Assembly (NCBI GenBank): GCA_009924735.1
Contig: RFQZ01000008.1
Span: forward strand, 1-64,000
Reading direction: 5' to 3'
From: Flavobacteriia bacterium
Lineage (GTDB): Bacteria > Bacteroidota > Bacteroidia > Flavobacteriales_D > Crocinitomicaceae
Length of the DNA: 64,000 nucleotides
The translations under genes and the position numbers were made by a program. Under the pieces are notes generated by a model. It was not told the origin of the DNA. It saw only the letters and a list, made by a program, of their open reading frames with translations, and ran no database searches. Positions 33,245-41,659 of this stretch are shown piece after piece. Within the stretch, counting starts at the first letter, position 1. Every line of letters begins with the position of its first letter.

Positions 33245-34393
33245 TTAAGGAATAATTTTCACCAATTCACGATTCAAACGTATTTTATGTCTCCCTTCCG
33301 GAGTAGCCATTATACCATAATCTTCGAATTGCTGTTGACCAACGGCCTGTTTAAAATTTTTACGAATGCGCGCCATTACTTCGTTCATGTTGTTGTCTGT
33401 GACATCCGTTAAACGATCTATCGCCTCGTCAATTGATTGGTTGGATGCTTGATGACTAAACATCGCATAATACGACCGTAACTCCACTTTATGATCCACC
33501 AAATGACTGCGCATAATTCCTTCAGGATGATTTAGGTAAAGTAGGTAAAGCGCGCGTTCTTTTGGATTCAAATTGATCTCCAAGTCTCCTAAATCTGTGA
33601 GAAAGATTCGTTTGCTTAAACCCCTGATTTCCATTCTGCTGTTTTCCATCAAGAGACTGGAGCGCTGACGAAAAAGTAAATTCTCACGAATACCATCCAT
33701 GACCGTAAACAACTGTCGCGCATGACTGCGGTTGACATCGCGATTCGTAAGGATGTTCATACATTCTTGGCATAGATCACCTGTACGCATTTTCAAAATA
33801 ATTTGGGACTTGTCGATACAGAAATCCATCATGCAACCACGTGGTTCTTTATGTAACGCCCTTAGCGTTTGTGCCTGACCTGCAAACATCATACTTCGTA
33901 AAATCCACGCCGCCACTTCATACGCAATTGGAAAACGACTGTCCAAATCATTTCCGAAGAAATACCCCCAATGGTTGGTTTGAATGAAATAATTCCTCAA
34001 CGATTCATCATAACTTCCAAACCAATTGTGTTCATTGGATTCATTCGTTAACAATATCACATGGTCTTCTTTCGGTATCATGCTTTCCTTCCGAAAATTG
34101 GTGCAAACTCCGAATAGCTGCTGCCAAGTGTAAACAGGTTCCTTCAGCGGAAAGCTATAACTGAAAGAATCATCCAAAGCTAAAACAGTTTTGTTCAAGG
34201 AGACAATAGGAGGCATCTCTTTCTTCTCGAATTCTTTTCTATCCTCAAAGATTTTCAAGATGTCTGAATCGGGAAGAACAATGGGCTCTGAAGGCACAAA
34301 TTCTATGCTTCCGCGATGTTTACGAAGTAAGTTGATCACGTTATTGAAATCCTCTAAGGGATAACCGGATGCACGAATGAGATGTACCTTCAT
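33245..34393 (-). CDS. Conserved hypothetical: zinc-ribbon-like, winged-helix-like C-terminus
   Basis: 382 residues; I do not recognise a named family. Visible features: an N-terminal alpha/beta region with DHVILLTNESNEHNWFGSYD (about 110-129); four cysteines C187, C192, C208 and C211 arranged C-x4-C-x15-C-x2-C (GCMMDFC and LCQEC), a likely zinc ribbon; then a helical C-terminus beginning INLNPKERALYLLYLNHPEG (about 273-292), which resembles a winged-helix or OmpR-type DNA-binding/dimerisation region; ends in GRHKIRLNRELVKII. No signal peptide, so cytoplasmic. Sits between VWA and HAD genes (14 and 6 bases away), so the three are one operon. Confidence 0.55.
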   Translation of the reverse strand: MKVHLIRASGYPLEDFNNVINLLRKHRGSIEFVPSEPIVLPDSDILKIFEDRKEFEKKEMPPIVSLNKTVLALDDSFSYSFPLKEPVYTWQQLFGVCTNFRKESMIPKEDHVILLTNESNEHNWFGSYDESLRNYFIQTNHWGYFFGNDLDSRFPIAYEVAAWILRSMMFAGQAQTLRALHKEPRGCMMDFCIDKSQIILKMRTGDLCQECMNILTNRDVNRSHARQLFTVMDGIRENLLFRQRSSLLMENSRMEIRGLSKRIFLTDLGDLEINLNPKERALYLLYLNHPEGIMRSHLVDHKVELRSYYAMFSHQASNQSIDEAIDRLTDVTDNNMNEVMARIRKNFKQAVGQQQFEDYGIMATPEGRHKIRLNRELVKIIP

Positions 34394-34407
34394 AACCTAG
34401 TTTTATT

Positions 34408-35076
34408 TTAATTTGATTCTTTATTTCTACGGTCCTTAATGCTGAAAACATCAAAAATATCGCGCTTCAAATTCCCTTTCGATTTTTCATCCGCATAGGT
34501 TTTTATGGAATCACTTACGTCTCCCATAAATTCAGTATACGAAGTTTTACTAAAGTTCATCACGTTTTCCTTTCGAATGTTTAACATGTGTGACGTATGA
34601 ATTGCATCAAAGTCCGCACCAAGGAAACTAAATGTCCATTTTCCGGTTTCGTCTAAGTCCTTGATTAAGTGCGCCACATCATGATAGGTGTACATTTTGG
34701 AAGTATTTTCATGCCCGTCAGTGATGATGATGACAACAACTGACATTTTGTCCTCCGCGATGTCTTGACCATAGCGTTGCTTGATGCTGTAAATCGATTT
34801 TCCAATCGCGTCGAGGAGTGCCGTCGTTCCATTTGGGACATAGGTCTCGATGGATAATTCCTGAATCTGTCCGACGTCGCTGTGTTGGATGCGATCGATC
34901 ACATCGTGGTTAAAAAAGGTAAGCGAGCACAGATAGGTTTGATCTAAGTGCGTTTGCTTGAGCTCTTGAATGGTTTTCAATTGCGTGTTAAATCCTGCGA
35001 TGGTTTGGGACTCCATCCCTTTCATTGATCCACTTTGGTCTACGATAAAGTGGTAAAGCGTTGTTTTGTTTTTCAT
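34408..35076 (-). CDS. VWA-domain protein (TerY-like)
   Basis: 222 residues, nearly all one von Willebrand A domain. MIDAS motif at the N-terminus, YHFIVDQSGSMKGMESQTIA (D13-x-S15-x-S17), the second ligand in VPNGTTALLDAIG, and the third in VVIIITDGHENTS. Cytoplasmic, with no signal peptide or membrane helix. TerY-type VWA proteins act with kinases or phosphatases in stress responses; none of those are adjacent. First gene of the VWA / zinc-ribbon / HAD operon and divergent from the deacetylase-like gene (149-base gap). Confidence 0.85.
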   Translation of the reverse strand: MKNKTTLYHFIVDQSGSMKGMESQTIAGFNTQLKTIQELKQTHLDQTYLCSLTFFNHDVIDRIQHSDVGQIQELSIETYVPNGTTALLDAIGKSIYSIKQRYGQDIAEDKMSVVVIIITDGHENTSKMYTYHDVAHLIKDLDETGKWTFSFLGADFDAIHTSHMLNIRKENVMNFSKTSYTEFMGDVSDSIKTYADEKSKGNLKRDIFDVFSIKDRRNKESN

Positions 35077-35225
35077 AACGGTTGTTTTAATTTGTTAGGC
35101 AAATATTTCTGCTTTTTTTTCCGATTTCTTCTTTTCTGCAAGCTTGCAAGGAAACGCTTTTGTCCTTGGCATTGAAGGAACTTTGCAGTGAAATTCAATC
35201 ATTGTTTAACTAAAACCACACTCCA

Positions 35226-36215
35226 ATGAAAAAAAGAAGCAAGCGTATTTTAACCTTTTACACAGACCAGCAAGTTTGTTTTGACAACATCGAAACGGCT
35301 TCCTTTTCTAAATCACCTCTCAAACCTTATTTGCTCATGCAGCGCATAAAAAAGAAAGGACTTACTGGCGCATTTCGTATGCAATCTCATTTTCAACCTT
35401 TTACCAAAACCGACTTCGAGTTGGCACATACAGAAACCTATGTACACAATGTCTTTAATGGCGAAGGAAACCATCGTTCGAATTCCCTACCCTGGTCAAA
35501 AAACTTGGTACACAGTGTAGGTTACACAAATGCCTCCTTGTACGAAGCCAAGAAATACGCACTTCTTCATCCACAAACGGTTTGTTTTGCACCGGTATCA
35601 GGAATGCACCATGCCCAACCGGAGCGAGGATCGGGTTTCTGCACCTTCTCGGGACAAGTTATTTCTGCCATCAAACTCTATGAGGAGTTCGGGGTAAGTG
35701 GCGCTTATTTTGACCTTGACGGACACTTTGGAAACAGCATTGAAGATTCACGCTGGTTCAATCCGGCCATTAATCTTGCCATTCCGAAAGGATGCAACGT
35801 CAATCCGACCGGCACCAATGAATCCTATGTGGAGTCCTTCCAAAAAGGCTTAGCTCATGTGGGAGAACACATCAAAGCCGGTAAAATCCATTATGTAGTA
35901 TTCGCACACGGAGCAGATTCACACGAAGATGATGACATCGGCGGTGGCTGTGACACCAAACATTGGCTGCAATGTGCGCAACTTTTCTCCGAATGGGTGA
36001 ATGCTATTTCCGCTGAAATTGGTAAGCCACTGCCTGTCACGCTGGCTTTGTTCGGTGGCTATCGCTCAGACAATTACGAAGCCGTTTTGGACCTCCACCT
36101 AAAATCCCTTCTGACCTGTTCGCGCATCATTTGTGAAAACCCACAATGTGAAACACTCGTTATTCCAAAGAAAGCCTGCCCGCGTGAGGATTGGATGACG
36201 TATAAAGTGGCTTAA
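35226..36215 (+). CDS. Histone-deacetylase-family (AcuC-like) amidohydrolase
   Basis: 329 residues. All catalytic elements of class I/II HDAC-fold deacetylases are present: tandem His H128-H129 in SGMHHAQPERGSGFCTF, zinc ligands D165 and H167 in YFDLDGHFGN (usually DLDxHHG), third ligand D231 in AHGADSHEDD, and the transition-state Tyr Y279 in LFGGY. It should remove acetyl or related acyl groups from amines (polyamines, lysine, acetoin-related). DGHFG instead of DxHHG is a minor deviation. Divergent from the VWA operon across a shared intergenic region, which suggests linked control. Confidence 0.85.
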   Translation: MKKRSKRILTFYTDQQVCFDNIETASFSKSPLKPYLLMQRIKKKGLTGAFRMQSHFQPFTKTDFELAHTETYVHNVFNGEGNHRSNSLPWSKNLVHSVGYTNASLYEAKKYALLHPQTVCFAPVSGMHHAQPERGSGFCTFSGQVISAIKLYEEFGVSGAYFDLDGHFGNSIEDSRWFNPAINLAIPKGCNVNPTGTNESYVESFQKGLAHVGEHIKAGKIHYVVFAHGADSHEDDDIGGGCDTKHWLQCAQLFSEWVNAISAEIGKPLPVTLALFGGYRSDNYEAVLDLHLKSLLTCSRIICENPQCETLVIPKKACPREDWMTYKVA

Positions 36216-36275
36216 GTCAACTCAAAACATTCGGATCTCCCTTTTGCCAAAAGCGAAATTTTCGGAATTGTTGAC

Positions 36276-36308
36276 CAACGGTTTGAGTTTGGGCAATCGT
36301 GTTAATAC
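36276..36308 (-). other. Possible short cassette boundary
   Basis: Reading on the minus strand, GTATTAACACG starts 4 bases after the stop of the 100-residue membrane protein and CAAACCGTTGG ends the element. The same two words (GTATAACAGCG and CAAAACGTTG) bound the attC-like element after hepT. At about 33 bases it is too short for a functional attC, so this is weak, supporting evidence only. Confidence 0.15.
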
Positions 36309-36312
36309 TATT

Positions 36313-36615
36313 TTATTTCTCTTTTCTGAACAAAAAAGTAATTCTCTCAACGACCAGACCGTAAAACATACAATTAATAAACAGTCCACCAAAAAATGTA
36401 AGTGGTCCGCCTGCTGTAATAATTGGCCAAAGCAATGTATGTGTCGGAAAACGAATTACCTGAAAAAGTCGGGCGAAGAAATTCCAAAATGTGTCGCCTG
36501 GTCTTAAAGTCCCTTCGTCCTCACCAAAAGCGGCTAGGAAAGATGGAATGAATAGAAGTCCAAACATTATTGTCGTAATAAGAAAAATGGTCGTATTAAA
36601 ATTCTTCATCTTCAT
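36313..36615 (-). CDS. Small membrane protein, unknown
   Basis: 100 residues with three hydrophobic segments (about 8-28, 57-66, 70-90) separated by polar turns; a GEDEGTLRPGDTFWNFFARL loop lies between the first two. No signal cleavage site and no motif I recognise. Start at 36615 (MKMKNFNTTIFLIT); a second Met at residue 3 is possible. It directly follows the attC-like element after hepT, the position expected of a gene cassette. Orphan small membrane proteins are common cassette cargo. Function unknown. Confidence 0.5.
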   Translation of the reverse strand: MKMKNFNTTIFLITTIMFGLLFIPSFLAAFGEDEGTLRPGDTFWNFFARLFQVIRFPTHTLLWPIITAGGPLTFFGGLFINCMFYGLVVERITFLFRKEK

Positions 36616-36627
36616 TCTTATGTTGTC

Positions 36628-37071
36628 TTAAAGTTGCATAAAACAACGTTTTGCGTGTGGGAGATGTCTCGAGAGGACGATTCGGGATTGCGCTTGCACG
36701 CTGTTATACACTGTACCTTTCTGCAGAAAACTTTTAATTTCAAGTTTTAATTTTGGTAAACTATTAATAAGAATTGACCAAATCATATCATCAGCTATAT
36801 TATCATAACTGTGAATGATTCTATTCCTTGTACCAACTATATTTCTTGAATTTTCTATTTTAAAATCCGGATTTTCCTTGAGTATTCTATTTACGGCCTC
36901 TCCAATGATTTCTATATTCCTTTCTACTGCTCTTTTCGTCTTTATATCTTTTTGATATTCCAGGAAATCCATTGGTTTATCCTCAAAAAACGATTCAATT
37001 TCATCAATCGAATTTAGAATATCGTATAGCCAAGCATTCATTTTATCATCCATAAATAAGCCGCTTTTCAT
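36628..37071 (-). CDS. HepT-like (DUF86) RNase toxin with abnormal C-terminus
   Basis: 147 residues. The HEPN core has the R-x4-H-x-Y motif: R82-N-R-I-I-H87-S-Y89. HepT is an RNase toxin silenced when MntA adds AMP to its Tyr. The domain ends near residue 118 (SFLQKG); the last ~28 residues (VYNSVQAQSRIVLSRHLPHA and on) are not HepT-like and are simply translation through an imperfect hairpin that looks like an attC site. So the native stop is lost or cassette insertion replaced the end. The start could also be M7 (37053) or M11 (37041). It overlaps the MNT gene by 26 bases. Confidence 0.82.
   Translation of the reverse strand: MKSGLFMDDKMNAWLYDILNSIDEIESFFEDKPMDFLEYQKDIKTKRAVERNIEIIGEAVNRILKENPDFKIENSRNIVGTRNRIIHSYDNIADDMIWSILINSLPKLKLEIKSFLQKGTVYNSVQAQSRIVLSRHLPHAKRCFMQL
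36640..36712 (-). other. attC-like recombination site (candidate)
   Basis: Read in hepT direction: GTATAAC (complement of 36703-36709), one base off the R'' box RYYYAAC, then AGCG..., and at the far end CAAAACG followed by GTTG, an R'-like start. The outer arms pair imperfectly: + strand ACAACG (36643-36648) against CGCTGT (36699-36704), then GCG on each side. Length about 70 bases, within the attC range. It sits immediately after hepT and before the next gene, as expected for a cassette end. No integron integrase is in the window. Confidence 0.35.
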
Positions 37072-37345
37072 TCTCTATTTGCTTCCTCAAAAATGGATTG
37101 CGAATTCCCTTTTCCTCTAATAAATCAACAGGACGATTAAATATTGACTCCAATTGATCTTTTAAATCAAAATAATTATCGGCATATTCGGACAAATCAA
37201 GCTTTTCAAAATCAACTACTAAGTCAATATCACTCTCATTTGTAAATGTATCCTTTAGAACTGAACCAAAAACAAAAAGCTTACGAACCTTATGTTTAGT
37301 GCATAGGCTTTTAATCTTTTCAATATTTAACTCTACCAGGTTCAT
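37046..37345 (-). CDS. MNT nucleotidyltransferase antitoxin (MntA-like)
   Basis: 99 residues. Minimal nucleotidyltransferase with the exact GS-x10-D-x-D motif: G27-S28 in LFVFGSVLKD, then D39-I-D41 (SDIDLVVDFE). MntA proteins add AMP to the toxin HepT and neutralise it. It precedes hepT and overlaps it by 26 bases, as in characterised pairs. A GTTATGC word (minus strand, complement of 37392-37398) lies 47 bases before its ATG, the kind of R' box that would open a gene cassette. Confidence 0.9.
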   Translation of the reverse strand: MNLVELNIEKIKSLCTKHKVRKLFVFGSVLKDTFTNESDIDLVVDFEKLDLSEYADNYFDLKDQLESIFNRPVDLLEEKGIRNPFLRKQIENEKRLIYG

Positions 37346-37395
37346 GAAGCTAAAGATAGAAGATTTTCAGTTTAGTGCAAGAAGGTATTGTGCAT

Positions 37396-37535
37396 AACCT
37401 ACTTATACACGCTATAAACCTACTTCTACATTCCAATTCTGGATGTATTGGCGTAGGTAAATTGCGTTTCTCAAACGTAAGGAATTATACTTGGGTAGGA
37501 TTTTAGAAAACTACGAATTACGTTTCCAAACGTAG
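37396..37535. repeat. Direct repeats and nested palindromes upstream of MNT/HepT
   Basis: Within the gene-free stretch 37,346-37,687: AACCTACTTATACA (37396-37409) and AACCTACTTCTACA (37417-37430), 13 of 14 identical with a 21-base period; CGTTT-CTC-AAACG (37465-37477); and TACGTTT-CC-AAACGTA (37519-37534) nested inside CTACG...CGTAG (37511-37535). The two palindromes share the CGTTT/AAACG core about 56 bases apart, like paired operators. The remaining bases to 37,687 show no gene. Confidence 0.55.
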
Positions 37536-37687
37536 CATATACATTTCCAGTGAACCCACCTCTCCACTTTGCCACGATTGCCTTTGTAATCAATTCTTAT
37601 TTGGTTTTTTTCAATAGCTCCATGCGCGGTTTGGTCAACACAAAGGTTTTGACAAGGTGAGAAAAATGTTTTTTTAGTTGCACTCGA

Positions 37688-38425
37688 TTAAAACACCTCG
37701 ATACTTGCAATAAAATAATACTCATCTCCCGAATTGAAGTATTGTTGAAACATCTCGAAATCGACAGGTTTTTTCTTTTGTATGTAGTATTTCAGTGTGT
37801 AAATATGATATCCATGTTCAGTGCAGAGAAGTTTAAAAATATCATCAGGGGAGGAACCATAAAATTCACTGGCACCTTTTCCAAATTCAAAAATTACGAT
37901 TGGCTTATTTTCACTAAGTACTCTTTTAGCGCCTTTCAAAACACCAAGCTCACCCCCTTCCACATCAATTTTTACAAATCGAATTTTTTCATTTGAAGGA
38001 ATTATTTCATCTAAGGTTTTCAACGCTACGGTTATTTCCTCAATATCAGGATCCTTTAATTTATAAGCCCTCTTTTTTATCCCGCTGTAAGCAAGAGCGT
38101 TCTTAACCAGTTGAAATGTACTCTCACCGTTTTTATCAGAAAGCGCAAAAGGAAAAACATGGGCTCTTCCCTCATATTGGGTTTTTAACTGGTCATAAAG
38201 AAAGGGAATGGGCTCAAACACATAATGCTTTCCAAGGGGTGCAGACTTAAGCATTAAATCCAAAATTTCACCCTTGTGACATCCAACATCAATGCAATTG
38301 TCATTTTCGCGAATGGATGTGCTAATAATTATCCTTGTCAGCCGATCATATTTAATATTTCTCGTTAAATCAATCCTAAACCGAATCAACAATTCCTTTA
38401 CAAAATCCCTAGTTTTTTTTTGCAT
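37688..38425 (-). CDS. FkbM-family methyltransferase
   Basis: 245 residues, the family's usual length. AdoMet-binding motif I NDNCIDVGCHKGEILDLMLK, the FkbM signature near residue 150-160 RFVKIDVEGGELGVLKGAKR, and IVIFEFGKGASEFYG. FkbM enzymes O-methylate sugars or small metabolites; in surface-glycan clusters they often modify T9SS-attached polysaccharide. It ends a run of overlapping genes; its ATG overlaps the stop of the beta-helix cargo gene by one base. Confidence 0.9.
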   Translation of the reverse strand: MQKKTRDFVKELLIRFRIDLTRNIKYDRLTRIIISTSIRENDNCIDVGCHKGEILDLMLKSAPLGKHYVFEPIPFLYDQLKTQYEGRAHVFPFALSDKNGESTFQLVKNALAYSGIKKRAYKLKDPDIEEITVALKTLDEIIPSNEKIRFVKIDVEGGELGVLKGAKRVLSENKPIVIFEFGKGASEFYGSSPDDIFKLLCTEHGYHIYTLKYYIQKKKPVDFEMFQQYFNSGDEYYFIASIEVF

Positions 38426-40215
38426 TACGGATGATTCGGGTGTACAATCAATTTCTCAGATTTGACCGTTCCATTGGGGAGCCTAACCGTGATTATATAG
38501 AAACCTTCCTTAAGATAAGAAACGTCCAAGGTGCTTTGTTTGGCATTCAAATGGTTTACAGACTGAAGGATTTCACCCCTAAAACCATATACTGTCAAAC
38601 TTTCCATTTGCTCATCTGAACGAATGGTAACGAAGTCATTGCAAGGATTTGGATACATACCCAACCTACCCGTTTCAACGACCGCTGTGTTCGCATAAAA
38701 ATCCTCGCTTCCGCAAGCACCTGCAAATACCTCATTCGCTTCAAAACGGTCCTTGGCAGGAATGCCTTCAGCATTCATCGCATTGGGCAGCCCAATTTTT
38801 CCCCATTGATACCCTTGTACAAACCCCGGTTTGGTTAGGTAATGGTAACTTGTATCCATGAGGTTTGAAGTACCTACAGGACTCACCGTCCCCTTGTTGT
38901 TGTTGCCATAAGAAAACTGGTCCACACCTTGAATTGAATAATTTACGGCGCTGTAGGGAAAATTGGCATTGGTTACTTCATTTCCCAAGAAATTTTGGGA
39001 AGGACTGGTCGCATCGGAGAAGGAAATCCCATACAATTCAGCCCGATTTCTAAGAAACGTATTGTACGGACCATTGGGTCCGTGGGAATTGTCTATCACT
39101 ATGTTCTGCACCACATTGTGCTCAAACAAATTGGCATATACATAGTTGCCATGCAACACCAATTCCCCCGCCGAATTCCCTGACAACAAAGGATTCCCAT
39201 TGGTCCAATAGGGATCTAATGAATGGTTAAATGCAGTTACATTTCCATTGGATCCTGCTTGAAGCAAGACGCTGTGCCTTAGGTGCTTAAAAACATTGTT
39301 TTCAATCAGACATTCATTGGTTGTAAAATGCAACACAACCCCGTATCCACGACCCCCTCCACCATAGTCAAATGCATCGTGCAAATAACAATTTGAAACC
39401 AATACATTGGAAGCATGCTCACATTCAAAATGTGCAAAGGTGGTTTTAGAAGATTCTACGCCATGGATCCACGCATTTTCGACATAGGAAAACTGTACGT
39501 TGCTTGCTTGTTCTGGCGCTGTATTGTCCATTCTTTCAATCGACAAGCAGCTGACGCCAATGTTCCGCTTCATATTTAATCGAATGGCTTTAGGGAAACG
39601 GTTGAGTGGGTAATCCATTCTTAATTCCGATGCCAAATACAAAGTGTCGTTTGCTATGCTTGAAATCTTCACGATTTGACCTACACTTTTAAGTGCCCAA
39701 GAAGAAGTAACCCAATCACCATCCTCCAATTGAAATTTCACCCAATCCCCTGCTTGAAATTGCGCAGTATTCAAGACGCGTATAAAATGGTCCCCCTTAT
39801 TTCCTGCTGTTAAAAAGGAACTTGAATCACCACTTACCACTTGACCACTCGATTGAAGCGCGTGCCCTGTCCCATTTAAGTCAAAGGTAAAATGCGTTGC
39901 CCCTGCCCCATCGCCAGAAATCCAACAATTGGAAGGAAGCGTTTTGGTCTGGTTGAAGACATAGGTCCCTGCCGGAAAATAAAAATGAACACCATTCGGA
40001 TAATTCAACGCGAGTAAGCTGTCAAAAACCTGGTCGTTAGGACTTACACCATCTCCAATCATCCCGAAAGAAGTCGCGTTAAGATGGGTAAAACCAACCG
40101 TGCTTGTATCGTTTAACCCGGCTACCGTCCAATCTACCCTGCGGCTTGCACTTAGCGTTTGTGAGTGTGCAAAAGAAACCATGAACAGCAAAAACAGGGT
40201 TGTAACGAATTTCAT
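38425..40215 (-). CDS. Right-handed beta-helix protein, T9SS type A cargo
   Basis: 596 residues, signal peptide SFAHSQ end near residue 18. Pectate-lyase-like N-terminus (NATSFGMIGDGVSPNDQVFD, the G-D-G-x-x-x-D-Q pattern, then LNYPNGVHFYFPAGTYVF), followed by parallel beta-helix coils with N-C-L-I-E-N-N and H-A-S-N-V-L-V-S-N-C repeats. C-terminal ~75 residues are a type A sorting domain (LGMYPNPCNDFVTIRSDEQM, ending VKSEKLIVHP). A secreted glycan-active or structural surface protein; catalysis cannot be confirmed. Second of the two T9SS cargos in this operon. Confidence 0.83.
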   Translation of the reverse strand: MKFVTTLFLLFMVSFAHSQTLSASRRVDWTVAGLNDTSTVGFTHLNATSFGMIGDGVSPNDQVFDSLLALNYPNGVHFYFPAGTYVFNQTKTLPSNCWISGDGAGATHFTFDLNGTGHALQSSGQVVSGDSSSFLTAGNKGDHFIRVLNTAQFQAGDWVKFQLEDGDWVTSSWALKSVGQIVKISSIANDTLYLASELRMDYPLNRFPKAIRLNMKRNIGVSCLSIERMDNTAPEQASNVQFSYVENAWIHGVESSKTTFAHFECEHASNVLVSNCYLHDAFDYGGGGRGYGVVLHFTTNECLIENNVFKHLRHSVLLQAGSNGNVTAFNHSLDPYWTNGNPLLSGNSAGELVLHGNYVYANLFEHNVVQNIVIDNSHGPNGPYNTFLRNRAELYGISFSDATSPSQNFLGNEVTNANFPYSAVNYSIQGVDQFSYGNNNKGTVSPVGTSNLMDTSYHYLTKPGFVQGYQWGKIGLPNAMNAEGIPAKDRFEANEVFAGACGSEDFYANTAVVETGRLGMYPNPCNDFVTIRSDEQMESLTVYGFRGEILQSVNHLNAKQSTLDVSYLKEGFYIITVRLPNGTVKSEKLIVHPNHP

Positions 40216-40216
40216 C

Positions 40217-41659
40217 TTAATGTTTTAGCAATTTTATAGGGTTTGTAGTTCCTTCACATTGCAGAAAATAGATTCCCGAAGGCAAGCGCGAAAAATCCAT
40301 GGAATTCATGCCTGGAATCAATCTTTGCGATGAAAGTACTTTTCCACAAAAATCAACCAAGGAAACCTCCACTTGAACTGTAAAAGGATTGGCCACCGTC
40401 AACAAATCATCAAAAGGATTTGGAAAGCAATTAAACCATTCATTTTGCATTTCATTCACCTGAACCAAAGGATTCATGGGCTCGTTCCCTGTCACTTGTG
40501 TAGCCTCGTCATTGGGACCAATTTTCATTAAAAAAATCGAATTGCCGCCGTTCATGGGATACGTTATGTAGCCTACAGCGAGCGCACCCCCGTCTGAGGT
40601 TGGAATAAACTGTTCCACTTTTTCATCCCCAGCATGGTTGATGTAAATCGGTCCGTTGTCCCAATCGAAATTGGTATTAAAGCGACCCAAGGCCACATCC
40701 ATTCCAAAGGCAGCATCGTTCGTGTTTTCGTTGCGATACCCAACGTACAATTTCGTTTGGTTACCATTCAAGGTTACTTCATCCAACCGGACCTCCATTT
40801 GGTTTACGAAAGTAGATTCATAAAACAAGGTTCCATTTAATTCATACCTTCCCGAATAGTTGTCGTGTTTTTGCAATACTGGATCCCAATGCCAACCCAC
40901 GATGTTAATGCGGTTTAAATTCATCGTAATGTCCGTAAGCCCAAATGCACCTACATCCCCTACTTCTACGAACCAATTTGTTGTACCGTTTTCGTGGATT
41001 GAAGCCAGAAAACCTTTTGTCATGGAAGAATCTTGGTTAAAATACGTACCAGCGATGATGAACAATGAATCTTGGTAAGAAAGTACGGCATTCACTGAAT
41101 TTTCTCCTGTAGCACCGAAGTATTTGGTCCAAAGGGTATCCCCAGCCACGTTGGTACGAACCACAAAACCTTTGTCTCCATTTCCCGAAGCATTTTGCGA
41201 TTTCCCAACGGCGATTACACCGCTGTCTGCACAGAAAACGGCATCGTTGGTGGTTTCCCATCCGCCTAAATCCACTCGTTTTTCCCAAAGCAAGTTCCCT
41301 GAAAGATCGGTATTGAAGAGGTAAAAATCATAGGAATTCAAAGGGTTTTGCAAGGATGATCCTGCGACAACATACCCTAAATTTGCATTGTAAAGCACAC
41401 GTCTTCCTTCATCAAACTCATTGGACCCATAATGTTGACTCCATTCGTAGGTTCCGGTTTTGGTCAATTTCAATAAAAACGCCTCTGCATCCACGCCCCA
41501 ACTCCCACTCCTACCTGTAACCACATAAGATGAGTCTGGCAATTGACATACGCCGTTGCCAAAATCATACTCATTTCCAGAATATTGCTTGTAAAAGGTT
41601 ACCTGTGCAGAAACAGATGAGAAAAAGAAAAGAAGGATTCCAAAGGCTATATATCGCAT
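40217..41659 (-). CDS. T9SS type A cargo with beta-propeller-like repeats
   Basis: 480 residues, signal peptide ending SAQV near 18. The body is built of about 50-residue blades with W-x-x-x-Y-G-x-x-E-F/D-E-G and D-x-x-L-V-x-G-x-S-x-x motifs (QHYGSNEFDEGRRVLYNANL, LGGWETTNDAVFCADSGVIA, YFGATGENSVNAVLSY), a beta-propeller pattern of uncharacterised secreted proteins. Type A signal at the end: WFNCFPNPFDDLLTVANPFT, ending NPIKLLKH. The stop lies 1 base before the start of the next gene, so both cargos are co-expressed. Confidence 0.8.
   Translation of the reverse strand: MRYIAFGILLFFFSSVSAQVTFYKQYSGNEYDFGNGVCQLPDSSYVVTGRSGSWGVDAEAFLLKLTKTGTYEWSQHYGSNEFDEGRRVLYNANLGYVVAGSSLQNPLNSYDFYLFNTDLSGNLLWEKRVDLGGWETTNDAVFCADSGVIAVGKSQNASGNGDKGFVVRTNVAGDTLWTKYFGATGENSVNAVLSYQDSLFIIAGTYFNQDSSMTKGFLASIHENGTTNWFVEVGDVGAFGLTDITMNLNRINIVGWHWDPVLQKHDNYSGRYELNGTLFYESTFVNQMEVRLDEVTLNGNQTKLYVGYRNENTNDAAFGMDVALGRFNTNFDWDNGPIYINHAGDEKVEQFIPTSDGGALAVGYITYPMNGGNSIFLMKIGPNDEATQVTGNEPMNPLVQVNEMQNEWFNCFPNPFDDLLTVANPFTVQVEVSLVDFCGKVLSSQRLIPGMNSMDFSRLPSGIYFLQCEGTTNPIKLLKH

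Noticed and set aside
36313-37345. Full chromosomal integron
   Set aside because: No integrase gene and at most one attC-like element of normal length; kept only as a cassette-like hypothesis.
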